Below, piece after piece: positions 52,725-64,000 of a stretch of 64,000 bases of DNA (positions are counted from its first letter, which is position 1; each line of letters begins with the position of its first letter). The stretch is from Fasciola hepatica (lineage: Eukaryota > Platyhelminthes > Trematoda > Plagiorchiida > Fasciolidae). The position numbers and the translations under genes were made by a program. The notes under the pieces were generated by a model, which was given only the letters and a program-made list of their open reading frames with translations, was not told the DNA's origin and did no database searches. Where the stretch lies: contig CANUEZ040000205.1 of assembly GCA_948099385.1 (NCBI GenBank), positions 2,728,001 to 2,792,000 on the forward strand, read 5' to 3'.

Positions 52725-55382
52725 GCAGCTTGAACGCTCAACTGAGCATTGAAATCCATGGAAGCACTCACTGTACCAGCTGTTTCATCCTTGTTCGGAC
52801 TCGACTCATCAGCAGTGCACATCGACCGAGCAACCACGGGGACTCCAACAACCGGTGAACCATTGTGAATCGAAAATCTCCACTTTATAAGTCTATCCGG
52901 GATGGCTATCAACGCTTTGTTCAACATCTACACTACATCATATATAGCACCCTTCCCAAACTGGCTTCAAATTTGAATGGTAACAACAAGCTTCGCGCAC
53001 ACCGATCGACTCCTATGATGGATGACTTCTCTGTAGGGGCCTAAGTACAACCAACGCATTCCCAAATGAAAAACCTACACAGCTTCCTTACTATGCATGC
53101 AATTGATTAGTAGTAGGAGATTAGATTAGATTAGATTAGATTAGATTAGATTTGTATAATATGATTGATCATGCAGCTTGAACGCTCAACTGAGCATTGA
53201 AATCCATGGAAGCACTCACTGTACAGATGTTTCATCCTTGTTCGGACTCGACTCATCAGCAGTGCACATCGACCGAGCAACCACGGGGACTCCAACAACC
53301 GGTGAACCATTCTGAATCGAACAACTCAACAACACAAGGCTATCCGGGATGGTTATCGACGCTTTGTTCAACATCTACACTACATCATATATAGCACCCT
53401 CCCCAAATTGGCTTCAAATTTCAATGGTAACAACCAGCTTCGCGCACACCGATCGACTCCTATGATGGATGACTTCTCTGTAGGGGCCTAAGTACAAACA
53501 ACGCATTCCCAAATGGAAAACCTACACAGCTTCCTTACTATGCATGCAATTGATTAGTAGTAGGAGATTAGATTAGATTACATTAGGTTAGATTTCTATA
53601 ATATGATTGATCATGCAGCTTGAACGCTCAACTGAGCATTGAAATCCATGGAAGCACTCAGTGTACAGCTGTTTCATCCTTGTTCGGACTCGACTCATCA
53701 GCAGTGCACATCGACCGAGCAACCACGGGGACTCCAACAACCGGTGAACCATTGTGAATCGAACAACTCAACAACGCAAGGCTATCCGGGATGGCTATCA
53801 ACGCTTTGTTCAACATCTTCACTACATCATATATAGCACCCTTCCCAAACTGGCTTCAAATTTCAATGGTAACAACCAGCTTGGCGCACACCGATCGACT
53901 CCTATGATGGATGACTTCTCTGTAGGGGCCTCAGTACAACCAACGCATTCCCAAATGAAAAACCTACACAGCTGCCTTACTATGCATGCAATTGATTAGT
54001 AGTAGGAGATTAGATTAGATTAGATTAGATTAGATTTGACTTGCATAATATGATTGATCATGCAGCTTGAACGCTCAACTGAGCATTGAAATCCATGGAA
54101 GCACTCACTGTACAGCTGTTTCATCCTTGTTCGGACTCGACTCATCAGCAGTGCACATCGACCGGGCAACCACGGGGACTACAGCAACCGGTGAACCATT
54201 GTGAATCGAACAACTCAACAACACAAGGCTATCCGAGATGGCTATCAACGCTTTGTTCAACATCTACACTACATCATATTTAGCACCCTTCCCAAACTGG
54301 CTTCAAATTTCAATGGTAACAACCAGCTTCGCGCACACCGATCGACTCCTATGATGGATGACTTCTCTGTAGGGGCCTAAGTACAACCAACGCATTCCCA
54401 AATGAAAAACCTACGCAGCTTCCTTACTATGCATGCAATTGATTAGTAGTAGGAGATTAGATTAGATTAGATTAGATTTGTATAATATGATTGATCATGC
54501 AGCTTGTACGCTCAACTGAGCATTGAAAACCATGGAAGCACTCACTGTACAGCTGTTTCATCCTTGTTCGGACTCGACTCATCAGCAGTGCACATCGACC
54601 GAGCAACCACGGGGACTCCAACAACCGGTGAACCATTGTGAATCGAACAACTCAACAACACAAGGCTACTCGGGATCGCTATCAAAGCTTTGTTCAACAT
54701 CTACACTACATCATATATAGCACCCTTCCCAAACTGGATTCAAATTTCAATGGTAACAACCAGCTTCGCGCACACCGATCGACTCCTATGATGGATGACT
54801 TCTCTGTAGGGGCCTAAGTACAACCAACGCATTCCCAAATGAAAAACCTTCACATCTTCCCTACTGTGAATGCAATTGATTAGTAGTAGGAGATTAGATT
54901 AGATTAGATTAGATTAGATTAGATTTGTATAATATGATTGATCATGCAGCTTGAACGCTCAACTGAGCATTGAAATCCATGGAAGCACTCAGTGTACAGC
55001 TGTTTCATCCTTGTTCGGACTGGACTCATCAGCAGTGCACATCGACCGGGCAACCACGGGGACTCCAACAACTGGTGGACCATTGTGAATCGAACAACTC
55101 AACAACACAAGGCTATCCGGGATGGCTATCAACGCTTTGTTCAACATCTACACTACATCATATATAGCACCCTTCCCAAACTGGCTTCAAATTTCTATGG
55201 TAACAACCAGCTTCGCGCACACCGATCGACTCCTATGATGGATGATTTCTCTGTAGGGGCCTGAGTACAACCAACGCATTCCCAAATGAAAAACCTACAC
55301 AGCTTCCTTACTATGCATGCAATTGATTAGTAGTAGGAGATTAGATTAGATTAGATTAGATTTGTATAATATGATTGATCAT
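52725..55382 (+). repeat. Six-monomer block, 2658 bp, copy B
   Basis: Direct tandem copy of 50067-52724. I noticed only about four differences by eye: 51088 versus 53746, 51160 versus 53818, a small rearrangement of the pentamer run at 54038-54046, and 52443 versus 55101. This is therefore among the most recent events in the array. Confidence 0.9.
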
Positions 55383-55426
55383 GCAGCTTGAACGCTCAAC
55401 TGAGCATTGAAATCCATGGAAGCACT

Positions 55427-55474
55427 CACTGTACAGCTGTTTCATCCTTGTTCGGACTCGACTCATCAGCAGTG
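55427..55474 (-). ncRNA. Hammerhead ribozyme copy
   Basis: Strict motif, just outside the right edge of the 6-monomer duplication. Confidence 0.72.
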
Positions 55475-58400
55475 CACATCGACGGAGCAACCACGGGGAC
55501 TCCAACAACCGGTGAACCATTGTGAATCGAACAACTCAACAACACAAGGCTATCCGGGATGGCTATCAACGCTTTGTTCAACATCTACACTACATCATAT
55601 ATAGCACCCTTCCCAAACTGGCTTCAAATTTCAATGGTAACAACCAGCTTCGCGCACACCGATCGACTCCTATGATGGATGACTTCTCTGTAGGGGCCTA
55701 AGTACAACCAACGCATTCCCAAATGAAAAACCTACACAGCTTCCTTACTATGCATGCAATTGATTAGTAGTAGGAGATTAGATTAGATTAGATTAGATTA
55801 GATTAGTTAGATTTGTATAATATGGTTGATCATGCCGCTTGAACGCTCAACTGAGCATTGAAATCCATGGAAGCACTCACTGTACAGCTGTATCATCCTT
55901 GTTCGGACTCGACTCATCAACAGTGCACATCGACCGAGCAACCACGGGGACTCCAACAACCGGTGAACCATTGTGAATCGAACAACTCAACAACACAAGG
56001 CTATCCGGGATGGCTATCAACGCTTTGTTCAACATCTACACTACATCATATTTAGCACCCTTCCCAAACTGGCTTCAAATTTCAATGGTACTAACCAGCT
56101 TCGCGCACACCGATCGACTCCTATGATGGATGACTTCTCTGTAGGGGCCTAAGTACAACCAACGCATTCCCAAATGAAAAACCTACACAGCTTCATTAAT
56201 ATGCATGCAATTGTTGGGAAGTATTAGGAGATTAGATTAGATTAGATTTGTATAATATGATTGATCATGCAGCTTGAACGCTCAACTGAGCATTGAAATC
56301 CATGGAAGCACTCACTGTACAGCTGTTTCATCCTTGTTCGGACTCGACTCATCAGCAGTGCACATCGACCGAGCAACCACGGGGACTCCAACAACCGATG
56401 AACCATTGTGAATCGAACAACTCAACAACACAAGGCTATCCGGGATGGCTATCAACGCTTTGTTCAACATCTACACTACATCATATATAGCACCCTTCCC
56501 AAACTGGCTTCAAATTTCAATGGTAACAACCAGCTTCGCGCACACCGATCGACTCCTATGATGGATGACTTCTCTGTAGGGGCCTAAGTAAAACCAACGC
56601 ATTCCCAAATGAAAAACCTACACAGCTTCCTTACTATGCATGCAATTGTTGAGAAGTAGCAGGTGATTGGATTATATTAGATTAGATTAGATTTGTATAA
56701 TATGATTGACCATGCAGCTTGAACGCTCAACTGAGCATTGAAATCCATGGAAGCACTCACTGTACAGCTGTTTCATCCTTGTTCGGACTCGACTCATCAG
56801 CAGTGCACATCGACCGAGCAACCACGGGGACTCCAACAACCGGTGAACCATTCTGAATCGAACAACTCAACAACACAAGGCTATCCGGGATGGTTATCGG
56901 CGGATTGTTCAACATCTACACTACATCATATTTAGCACCCTTCCCAAATTGGCTTCAAATTTCAATGGTAACAACCAGCTTCGCGCACACCGATCGACTC
57001 CTATGATGGATGACTTTTCTGTAGGGGCCTAAGTACAACCAACGCATTCTCAAATGAAAAACATACACAGCGTCCTTACTATGCATGCAATTGTTGAAAA
57101 TTAGTAGGAGATTAGATTAGATTAGATTAGATTTGCATAATATGATTGATCATGCAGCTTGAACGCTCAACTGAGCATTGAAATCCATGGAAGCACTCAG
57201 TGTACAGCTGTTTCATCCTTGTTCGGACTGGACTCATCAGCAGTGCACATCGACCGAGCAACCACGGGGACTCCAACAACCGGTGAACCATTGTGAATCG
57301 AACAACTCAACAACACAAGGCTATCCGGGATGGCTATCAACGCTTTGTTCAACATCTACACTACATCATATATAGCACCCTTCCCAAACTGGCTTCAAAT
57401 TTCAATGGTACCAACCAGCTTCGCGCACACCGATCGACTCCTATGATGGATGACTTTTCTCTAGGGGCCTTAGTACAACCATCGCATTCCCAAATGAAAA
57501 ACCTACACAGCTTCCTTACTATGCATGCAATTGATTAGTAGTAGGAGAGTAGATTAGATTATATTACATTTGTATAATATGAGTGATCATGCAGCTTGAA
57601 CGCTCAACTGAGCATTGAAATCCATGGAAGCACTCACTGTACAGCTGTTTCATCCTTGTTCGGACTCGACTCATCAACAGTGCACATCGACCGAGCAACC
57701 ACGGGGACTCCAACAACCGGTGAACCATTGTGAATCGAACAACTCAACAACACAAGGCTATCCGGGATGGCTATCAACGCTTTGTTCAACATCCACACTA
57801 CATCATATATAGCACCCTTCCCAAACTGGCTTCAAATTTCAATGGTAACAACCAGCTTCGCGCACACCGATCGACTCCTATGATGGATGACTTCTCTGTA
57901 GGGGCCTGAGTAAAACCAACGCATTCCCAAATGAAAAATCTACACAGCTTCCCTACTGTGCATGCAATTGTTGAGAAGTAGTAGGAGATTAGATTAGATT
58001 AGATTAGATTAGATTAGATTTGTATAGTATGATTGATCATGCAGCTTGAACGCTCAACTGAGCATTGAAATCCATGGAAGCACTCACTGTACAGCTGTTT
58101 CATCCTTGTTCGGACTCGAGTCATCAGCAGTGCACATCGACCGAGCAACCACGGGGACTCCAACAACCGGTGAACCATTCTGAATCGAACAACTCAACAA
58201 CACAAGGCTATCCGGGATGGCTATCAACGCTTTGTTCAACATCTTCACTACATCATATATAGCACCCTTCCCAAACTGGCTTCAAATTTCAATGGTAACA
58301 ACCAGCTTCGCGCACACCGATCGACTCCTATGATGGATGACTTCTCTGTAGGGGCCTAAGTACAACCAACGCATTCCCAAATGAAAAACCTACACAGCTT

Positions 58401-61400
58401 CCTTACTATGCATGCAATTGTTGAGAAGTAGCAGGAGATTGGATTATATTAGATTAGATTAGATTTGTATAATATGATTGATCATGCAGCTTGAACGCTC
58501 AACTGAGCATTGAAATCCATGGAAGCACTCACTGTACAGATGTTTCATCCTTGTTCGGACTCGACTCATCAGCAGTGCACATCGACCGAGCAACCACGGG
58601 GACTCCAACAACCGGTGAACCATTCTGAATCGAACAACTCAACAACACAAGGCTATCCGGGATGGTTATCGGCGGTTTGTTCAACATCTACACTACATCA
58701 TATTTAGCACCCTTCCCAAATTGGCTTCAAATTTCAATGGTAACAACCAGCTTCGCGCACACCGATCGACTCCTATGATGGATGACTTCTCTGTAGGGGC
58801 CTAAGTACAACCAACGCATTCTCAAATGAAAAACCTACACAGCTTCCTTACTATGCATGCAATTGATTAGTAGTAGGATATTAGATTAGATTAGAATAGA
58901 TTTGTATAATATGATTGATCATGCAGCTTGAACGCTCAACTGAGCATTGAAATCCATGGAAGCACTCAGTGTACAGCTGTTTCATCCTTGTTCGGACTCG
59001 ACTCATCAGCAGTGCACATCGACCGAGCAACCACGGGGACTCCAACAACCGGTGAACCATTGTGAATCGAACAACTCAACAACACAAGGCTATCCGGGAT
59101 GGCTATCAACGCTTTGTTCAACATCTACACTACATCATATATAGCACCCTTCCCAAACTGGCTTCAAATTTCAATGGTACCAACCAGCTTCGCGCACACC
59201 GATCGACTCCTATGATGGATGACTTTTCTCTAGGGGCCTTAGTACAACCAACGCATTCCCAAATGAAAAACCTACACAGCTTCCTTACTATGCATGCAAT
59301 TGATTAGTAGTAGGAGAGTAGATTTTATTATAATACATTTGTATAATATGAGTGATCATGCAGCTTGAACGCTCAACTGAGCATTGAAATCCATGGAAGC
59401 ACTCACTGTACAGCTGTTTCATCCTTGTTCGGACTCGACTCATCAACAGTGCACATCGACCGAGCAACCACGGGGACTCCAACAACCGGTGAACCATTGT
59501 GAATCGAACAACTCAACAACACAAGGCTATCCGGGATGGCTATCAACGCTTTGTTCAACATCTACACTACATCATAGATAGCACCCTTCCCAAACTGGCT
59601 TCAAATTTCAATGGTAACAACCAGCTTCGCGCACACCGATCGACTCCTATGATGGATGACTTCTCTGTAGGGGCCTGAGTAAAACCAACGCATTCCCAAA
59701 TGAAAAACCTACACAGCTTCCTTACTATGCATGCAAGTGTTGACAAGTAGTAGGAGATTAGATTAGATTAGATTAGATTAGATTTGTATAATATGATTGA
59801 TCATGCAGCTTGAACGCTCAACTGAGCATTGAAATCCATGGAAGCACTCACTGTACAGCTGTTTCATCCTTGTTCGGACTCGACTCATCAACAGTGCACA
59901 TCGACCGAGCAACCACGGGGACTCCAACAACCGGTGAACCATTGTGAATCGAACAACTCAACAACACAAGGCTATCCGGGATGGCTATCAACGCTCCGTT
60001 CAACATCTACACTACTTCATATATAGCACCCTTCCCAAACCGGCTTCAATTTTCAATGGTACCAACCAGCTTCGCGCACACCGATCGACTCCTATGATGG
60101 ATGACTTCTCTGTAGGGGCCTAAGTACAACCAACGCATTCCCAAATGAAAAACCTACACAGCTTCCTTACTATGCATGCAATTGATTAGTAGTAGGAGAT
60201 TAGATTAGATTAGATTAGATTAGATTAGATTTGTATAATATGATTGATCATGCAGCTTGAACGCTCAACTGAGCATTGAAATCCATGGAAGCACTCACTG
60301 TACAGCTGTTTCATCCTTGTTCGGACTCGACTCATCAGCAGTGCACATCGACCGAGCAACCACGGGGACTCCAACAACCGGTGAACCATTGTGAATCGAA
60401 CAACTCAACAACACAAGGCTATCCGGGATGGCTATCAACGCTTTGTTCAACATCTACACTACATCATATATAGCACCCTTCCCAAACTGGCTTCAAATTT
60501 CAATTGTGACAACCAGCTTCGCGCACACCAATCGACTCCTATGATGGATGACTTCTCTGTACGGGCCTAAGTACAACCAACGCATTCTATAATGAAAAAC
60601 CTACACAGCTTCCTTACTATGCATGCAATTGTTGAGAAGTAGTAGGAGATTAGATTAGATTAGATTAGATTAGATTTGTATAATATGATTGATCAAGCAG
60701 CTTGAACGCTCAACTGAGCATTGAAATCCATGAGAGGACTCACTGTAGAGCTGTTTCATCCTTGTTCGGACTCGACTCATCAGCAGTGCACATCGACCGA
60801 GCAACCACGGGGACTCCAACAACCGGTGAACCATTGTGAATCGAACAACTCCACAACACAAGGCTATCCGGGATCGCTATCAACGCTTTGTTCAACATCT
60901 ACACTACATCATATATAGCACCCTTCCCAAACTGGCTTCAAATTTCAATGGTAACAACCAGCTTCGCGCACACCGATCGACTCCTATGATGGATGACTTC
61001 TCTGTAGGGGCCTAAGTACAAACAACGCATTCCCAAATGGAAATCCTACACAGCTTCCTTACTATGCATGCAATTGATTAGTAGTAGGAGATTAGATTAG
61101 AATAGCTTAGATTAGATTAGATTAGATTTGTATAATATGATTGATCATGCAGCTTGAACGCTCAACTGAGCATTGAAATCCATGGAAGCACTCACTGTAC
61201 AGCTGTTTCATCCTTGTTCGGACTCGACTCATCAGCAGTGCACATCGACCGAGCAACCACGTGGACTCCAACAACCGGTGAACCATTCTGAATCGAACAA
61301 CTCAACAACACAAGGCTATCCGGGATGGCTATCCACGCTTTGTTCAACATCTACACTACATCATATTTAGCACCCTTCCCAAATTGGCTTCAAATTTCAA

Positions 61401-63860
61401 TGGTAACAACCAGCTTCGCGCACACCGATCGACTCCTATGATGGATGACTTCTCTGTAGGGGCCTAAGTACAACCAACGCATTCTCAAATGAAAAACATA
61501 CACAGCGTCCTTACTATGCGTGCAATTGTTGACAAGTAGTAGGAGATTAGATTAGATTAGATTAGATTTGCATAATATGATTGATCATGCAGCTTGAACG
61601 CTCAACTGAGCATTGAAATCCATGGAAGCACTCAGTGTACAGCTGTTTCATCCTTGTTCGGACTCGACTCATCAGCAGTGCACATCGACCGAGCAACCAC
61701 GGGGACTCCAACAACCGGTGAACCATTGTGAATCGAACAACTCAACAACACAAGGCTATCCGGGATGGCTATCAACGCTTTGTTCAACATCTACACTACA
61801 TCATATATAGCACCCTTCCCAAACTGGCTTCAAATTTCAATGGTACCAACCAGCTTCGCGCACACCGATCGACTCCTATGATGGATGACTTCTCTGTAGG
61901 GGCCTTAGTACAACCAACGCATTCCCAAATGAAAAACCTACACAGCTTCCTTACTATGCATGCAATTGATTAGTAGTAGGAGAGTAGATTAGCTTATATT
62001 ACATTTGTATAATATGAGTGATCATGCAGCTTGAACGCTCAACTGAGCATTGAAATCCATGGAAGCACTCACTGTACAGCTGTTTCATCCTTGTTCGGGC
62101 TCGACTCATCAACAGTGCACATCGACCGAGCAACCACGAGGACTCCAACAACCGGTGAACCATTGTGAATCGAACAACTCAACAACACAAGGCTATCCGG
62201 GATGGCTATCAACGCTTTGTTCAACATCCAGACTACATCATATATAGCACCCTTCCCAAACTGGCTTCAAATTTCAATGGTAACAACCAGCTTCGCGCAC
62301 ACCGATCGACTCCTATGATGGATGACTTCTCTGTAGGGGCCTGAGTAAAACCAACGCATTCTATAATGAAAAACCTACACAGCTTCCTCACTATGCATGC
62401 AATTGATTTGTAGTAGGAGATTAGATTAGATTAGATTAGATTAGATTAGATTTGTATAATATGATTGATCATGCAGCTTGAACGCTCAACTGAGCATTGA
62501 AATCCATGGAAGCACTCACTGTACAGCTGTTTCATCCTTGTTCGGACTCGACTCATCAGCAGTGCACATCGACCGAGCAACCACGGGCACTCCAACAACC
62601 GGTGAACCATTCTGAATCGAACAACTCAACAACACAAGGCTATCCGGGATGGCTATCAACGCACCGTTCAACATCTACACTACTTCATATATAGCACCCT
62701 TCCCAAACCGGCTTCAATTTTCAATGGTACCAACCAGCTTCGCGCACACCGATCGACTCCTATGATGGATGACTTCTCTGTAGGGGCCTGAGTACAACCA
62801 ACGCATTCCCAAATGAAAAACCTACACAGATTCCTTACTATGCATGCAATTGATTAGTAGTAGGAGATTAGATTAGATTAGATGAGTTTAGATTAGATTT
62901 GTATAATATGATTGATCATGCAGCTTGAACGCTCAACGGAGCATTGAAATCCATGGAAGCACTCACTGTACAGCTGTTTCATCCTTGTTCGGACTCGACT
63001 CATCAGCAGTGCACATCGACCGAACAACCACTGGGACTCCAACAACCGGTGAACCATTGTGAATCGAACAACTCAACAACACAAGGCTATCCGGGATGGC
63101 TATCAACGCTTTGTTCAACATCTACACTACATCATATATAGCACCCTTTCCAAACTGGCCTCAAATTTCAATTGTGACAACCAGCTTCGCGCACACCGAT
63201 CGACTCCTATGATGGATGACTTCTCTGTAGGGGCCTAAGTACAACCAACGCATTCTATAATGAAAAACCTACACAGCTTCCTTACTATGCATGCAATTGT
63301 TGAGAAGTAGTAGGAGATTAGATTAGATTAGATTAGATTAGATTTGTATAATATGATTGATCAAGCAGTTTGAACGCTCAACTGAGCATTGAAATCCATG
63401 AGAGCACTCACTGTAGAGCTGTTTCATCCTTGTTCGGACTCGACTCATCAGCAGTGCACATCGACCGAGCCCACACGCGCACTCCAACAACCGGTGAACC
63501 ATTGTGAATCGAACAACTCAACAACACAAGGCTATCCGGGATGGCTATCAACGCTTTGTTCAACATCTACACTACATCATATATAGCACCCTTCCCAAAC
63601 TGGCTTCAAATTTCAATGGTACCAACCAGCTTCGCGCACACCGATCGACTCCTATGATGGATGACTTCTCTGTAGGGGCCTAAGTACAAACAACGCATTC
63701 CCAAATGAAAAACCTACACAGCTTCCTTACTATGCATGCAATTGATTAGTAGTAGGAGATTAGATTAGAATAGCTTAGATTAGATTAGATTAGATTTGTA
63801 TAATATGATTGATCATGCAGCTTGAACGCTCAACTGAGCATTGAAATCCATGGAAGCACT

Positions 63861-63908
63861 CACTGTACAGCTGTTTCATCCTTGTTCGGACTCGACTCAT
63901 CAGCAGTG
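63861..63908 (-). ncRNA. Hammerhead ribozyme copy in the last, partial monomer
   Basis: Strict motif on the minus strand. The monomer is cut by the window edge, but the ribozyme is complete. Confidence 0.72.
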
Positions 63909-64000
63909 CACATCGACCGAGCAACCACGGGGACTCCAACAACCGGTGAACCATTGTGAATCGAACAACTCAACAACACAAGGCTATCCGGGATGGCTAT

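Larger units (their letters stand above)
1..64000 (+). repeat. Tandem satellite array, ~443-bp monomer, about 144 copies
   Basis: The whole window is a head-to-tail array in a single orientation. Monomers, counted from the TTG of TTGAAATCC, start at 9, 446, 893, 1330, 1767, 2214, 2650 and so on to 63389 and 63841. That gives 144 complete copies with a mean spacing of 443.3 bp. Common lengths are 437, 442, 447, 452, 457 and 462 bp, which differ by whole 5-bp ATTAG units. The 436, 440, 433, 441 and 453-bp classes come from small indels elsewhere. Neighbouring copies differ by scattered substitutions, and some blocks several kilobases long are almost identical. No unique sequence, transposon or conventional gene interrupts the array. 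I do not recognise the satellite by name. This is eukaryotic satellite DNA; whether it is pericentromeric, subtelomeric or sex-linked cannot be told from the window. Confidence 0.98.
55383..64000 (+). repeat. Array section 10: four- and six-monomer units, running off the window
   Basis: Monomers 56738, 57178 and 57615 recur as 58510, 58947 and 59384 (about 1770 bp). Monomers 58947 to 61173 recur as 61613 to 63841 (2666-2668 bp). Marks include ATATGAGTGATCATG, GGTACCAACC, ATTCTATAATG and GATTAGAATAGCTTAG. Monomer 61173 resembles 56738 in its second half, with ACATACACAGCGTCC. The section is therefore a mosaic of overlapping exchanges. Confidence 0.8.

Noticed and set aside
1..64000. CRISPR array
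   Set aside because: The repeat unit is about 443 bp with no short repeat plus unique spacer pattern and no cas genes.

Overview
The window is one uninterrupted tandem satellite array. A monomer of 433-462 bp (mean about 443 bp) is repeated head to tail, all in one orientation: 144 complete copies between positions 9 and 63840, plus a few bases at the left edge and a partial copy from 63841 to the right edge. I see no conventional protein gene, tRNA, rRNA, transposon or unique DNA. The short open frames that recur once per monomer are by-products of a young, homogenised repeat. A satellite this long points to a eukaryote, and the ribozyme described below points to an animal. The species cannot be named from the sequence; the TTAGA pentamer, one base from the TTAGG telomere repeat of many arthropods, is only a faint hint.

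Monomer map, counting from the TTG of the TTGAAATCC motif: 21-68 hammerhead ribozyme on the minus strand; 118-126 and 176-186 B-box-like and A-box-like RNA polymerase III promoter matches, also minus strand; about 193-199 a TATA-like stretch; 319-324 an A-run, which is a T-run terminator when read on the minus strand; 345-356 overlapping palindromes TGCATGCA and CAATTG; 371 onward a run of 4-9 ATTAG (TTAGA) units; then a TGTATAATATG stretch and TGATCA before the next monomer. Most length differences are steps of 5 bp from the ATTAG run; smaller classes come from short indels.

The main result is the minus-strand motif. It has the complete conserved hammerhead core (CUGAUGA and GAAA), a perfect 5-bp stem I on both sides of the core, a U-A cleavage triplet, and a 2-bp stem III. 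That is the form found in animal satellites and retrozymes that carry type I hammerheads. By hand count 59 copies keep the strict motif; many others are broken by subfamily-specific changes. Together with the pol III-like boxes and the T-run, it suggests that minus-strand transcripts are made and cut into monomers and multimers, which could form small circular RNAs.

Layout: 1-7.5 kb, mixed 436/437/440/447-bp monomers with 2- and 3-monomer higher-order units; 7.5-14.3 kb, 3-monomer and then 5-6-monomer units; 14.6-21.6 kb, a 1321-bp 3-monomer unit; 21.6-25.2 kb, including an 874-bp dimer; 25.2-32.4 kb, an almost perfect tandem duplication of 8 monomers (3571 bp); 32.4-43.8 kb, mixed, with 890-bp dimers; 43.8-50.1 kb, mixed, rich in 452-bp monomers; 50.07-55.4 kb, an almost perfect tandem duplication of 6 monomers (2658 bp); 55.4-64 kb, 4- and 6-monomer units running off the edge. 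This nesting fits repeated unequal exchange.
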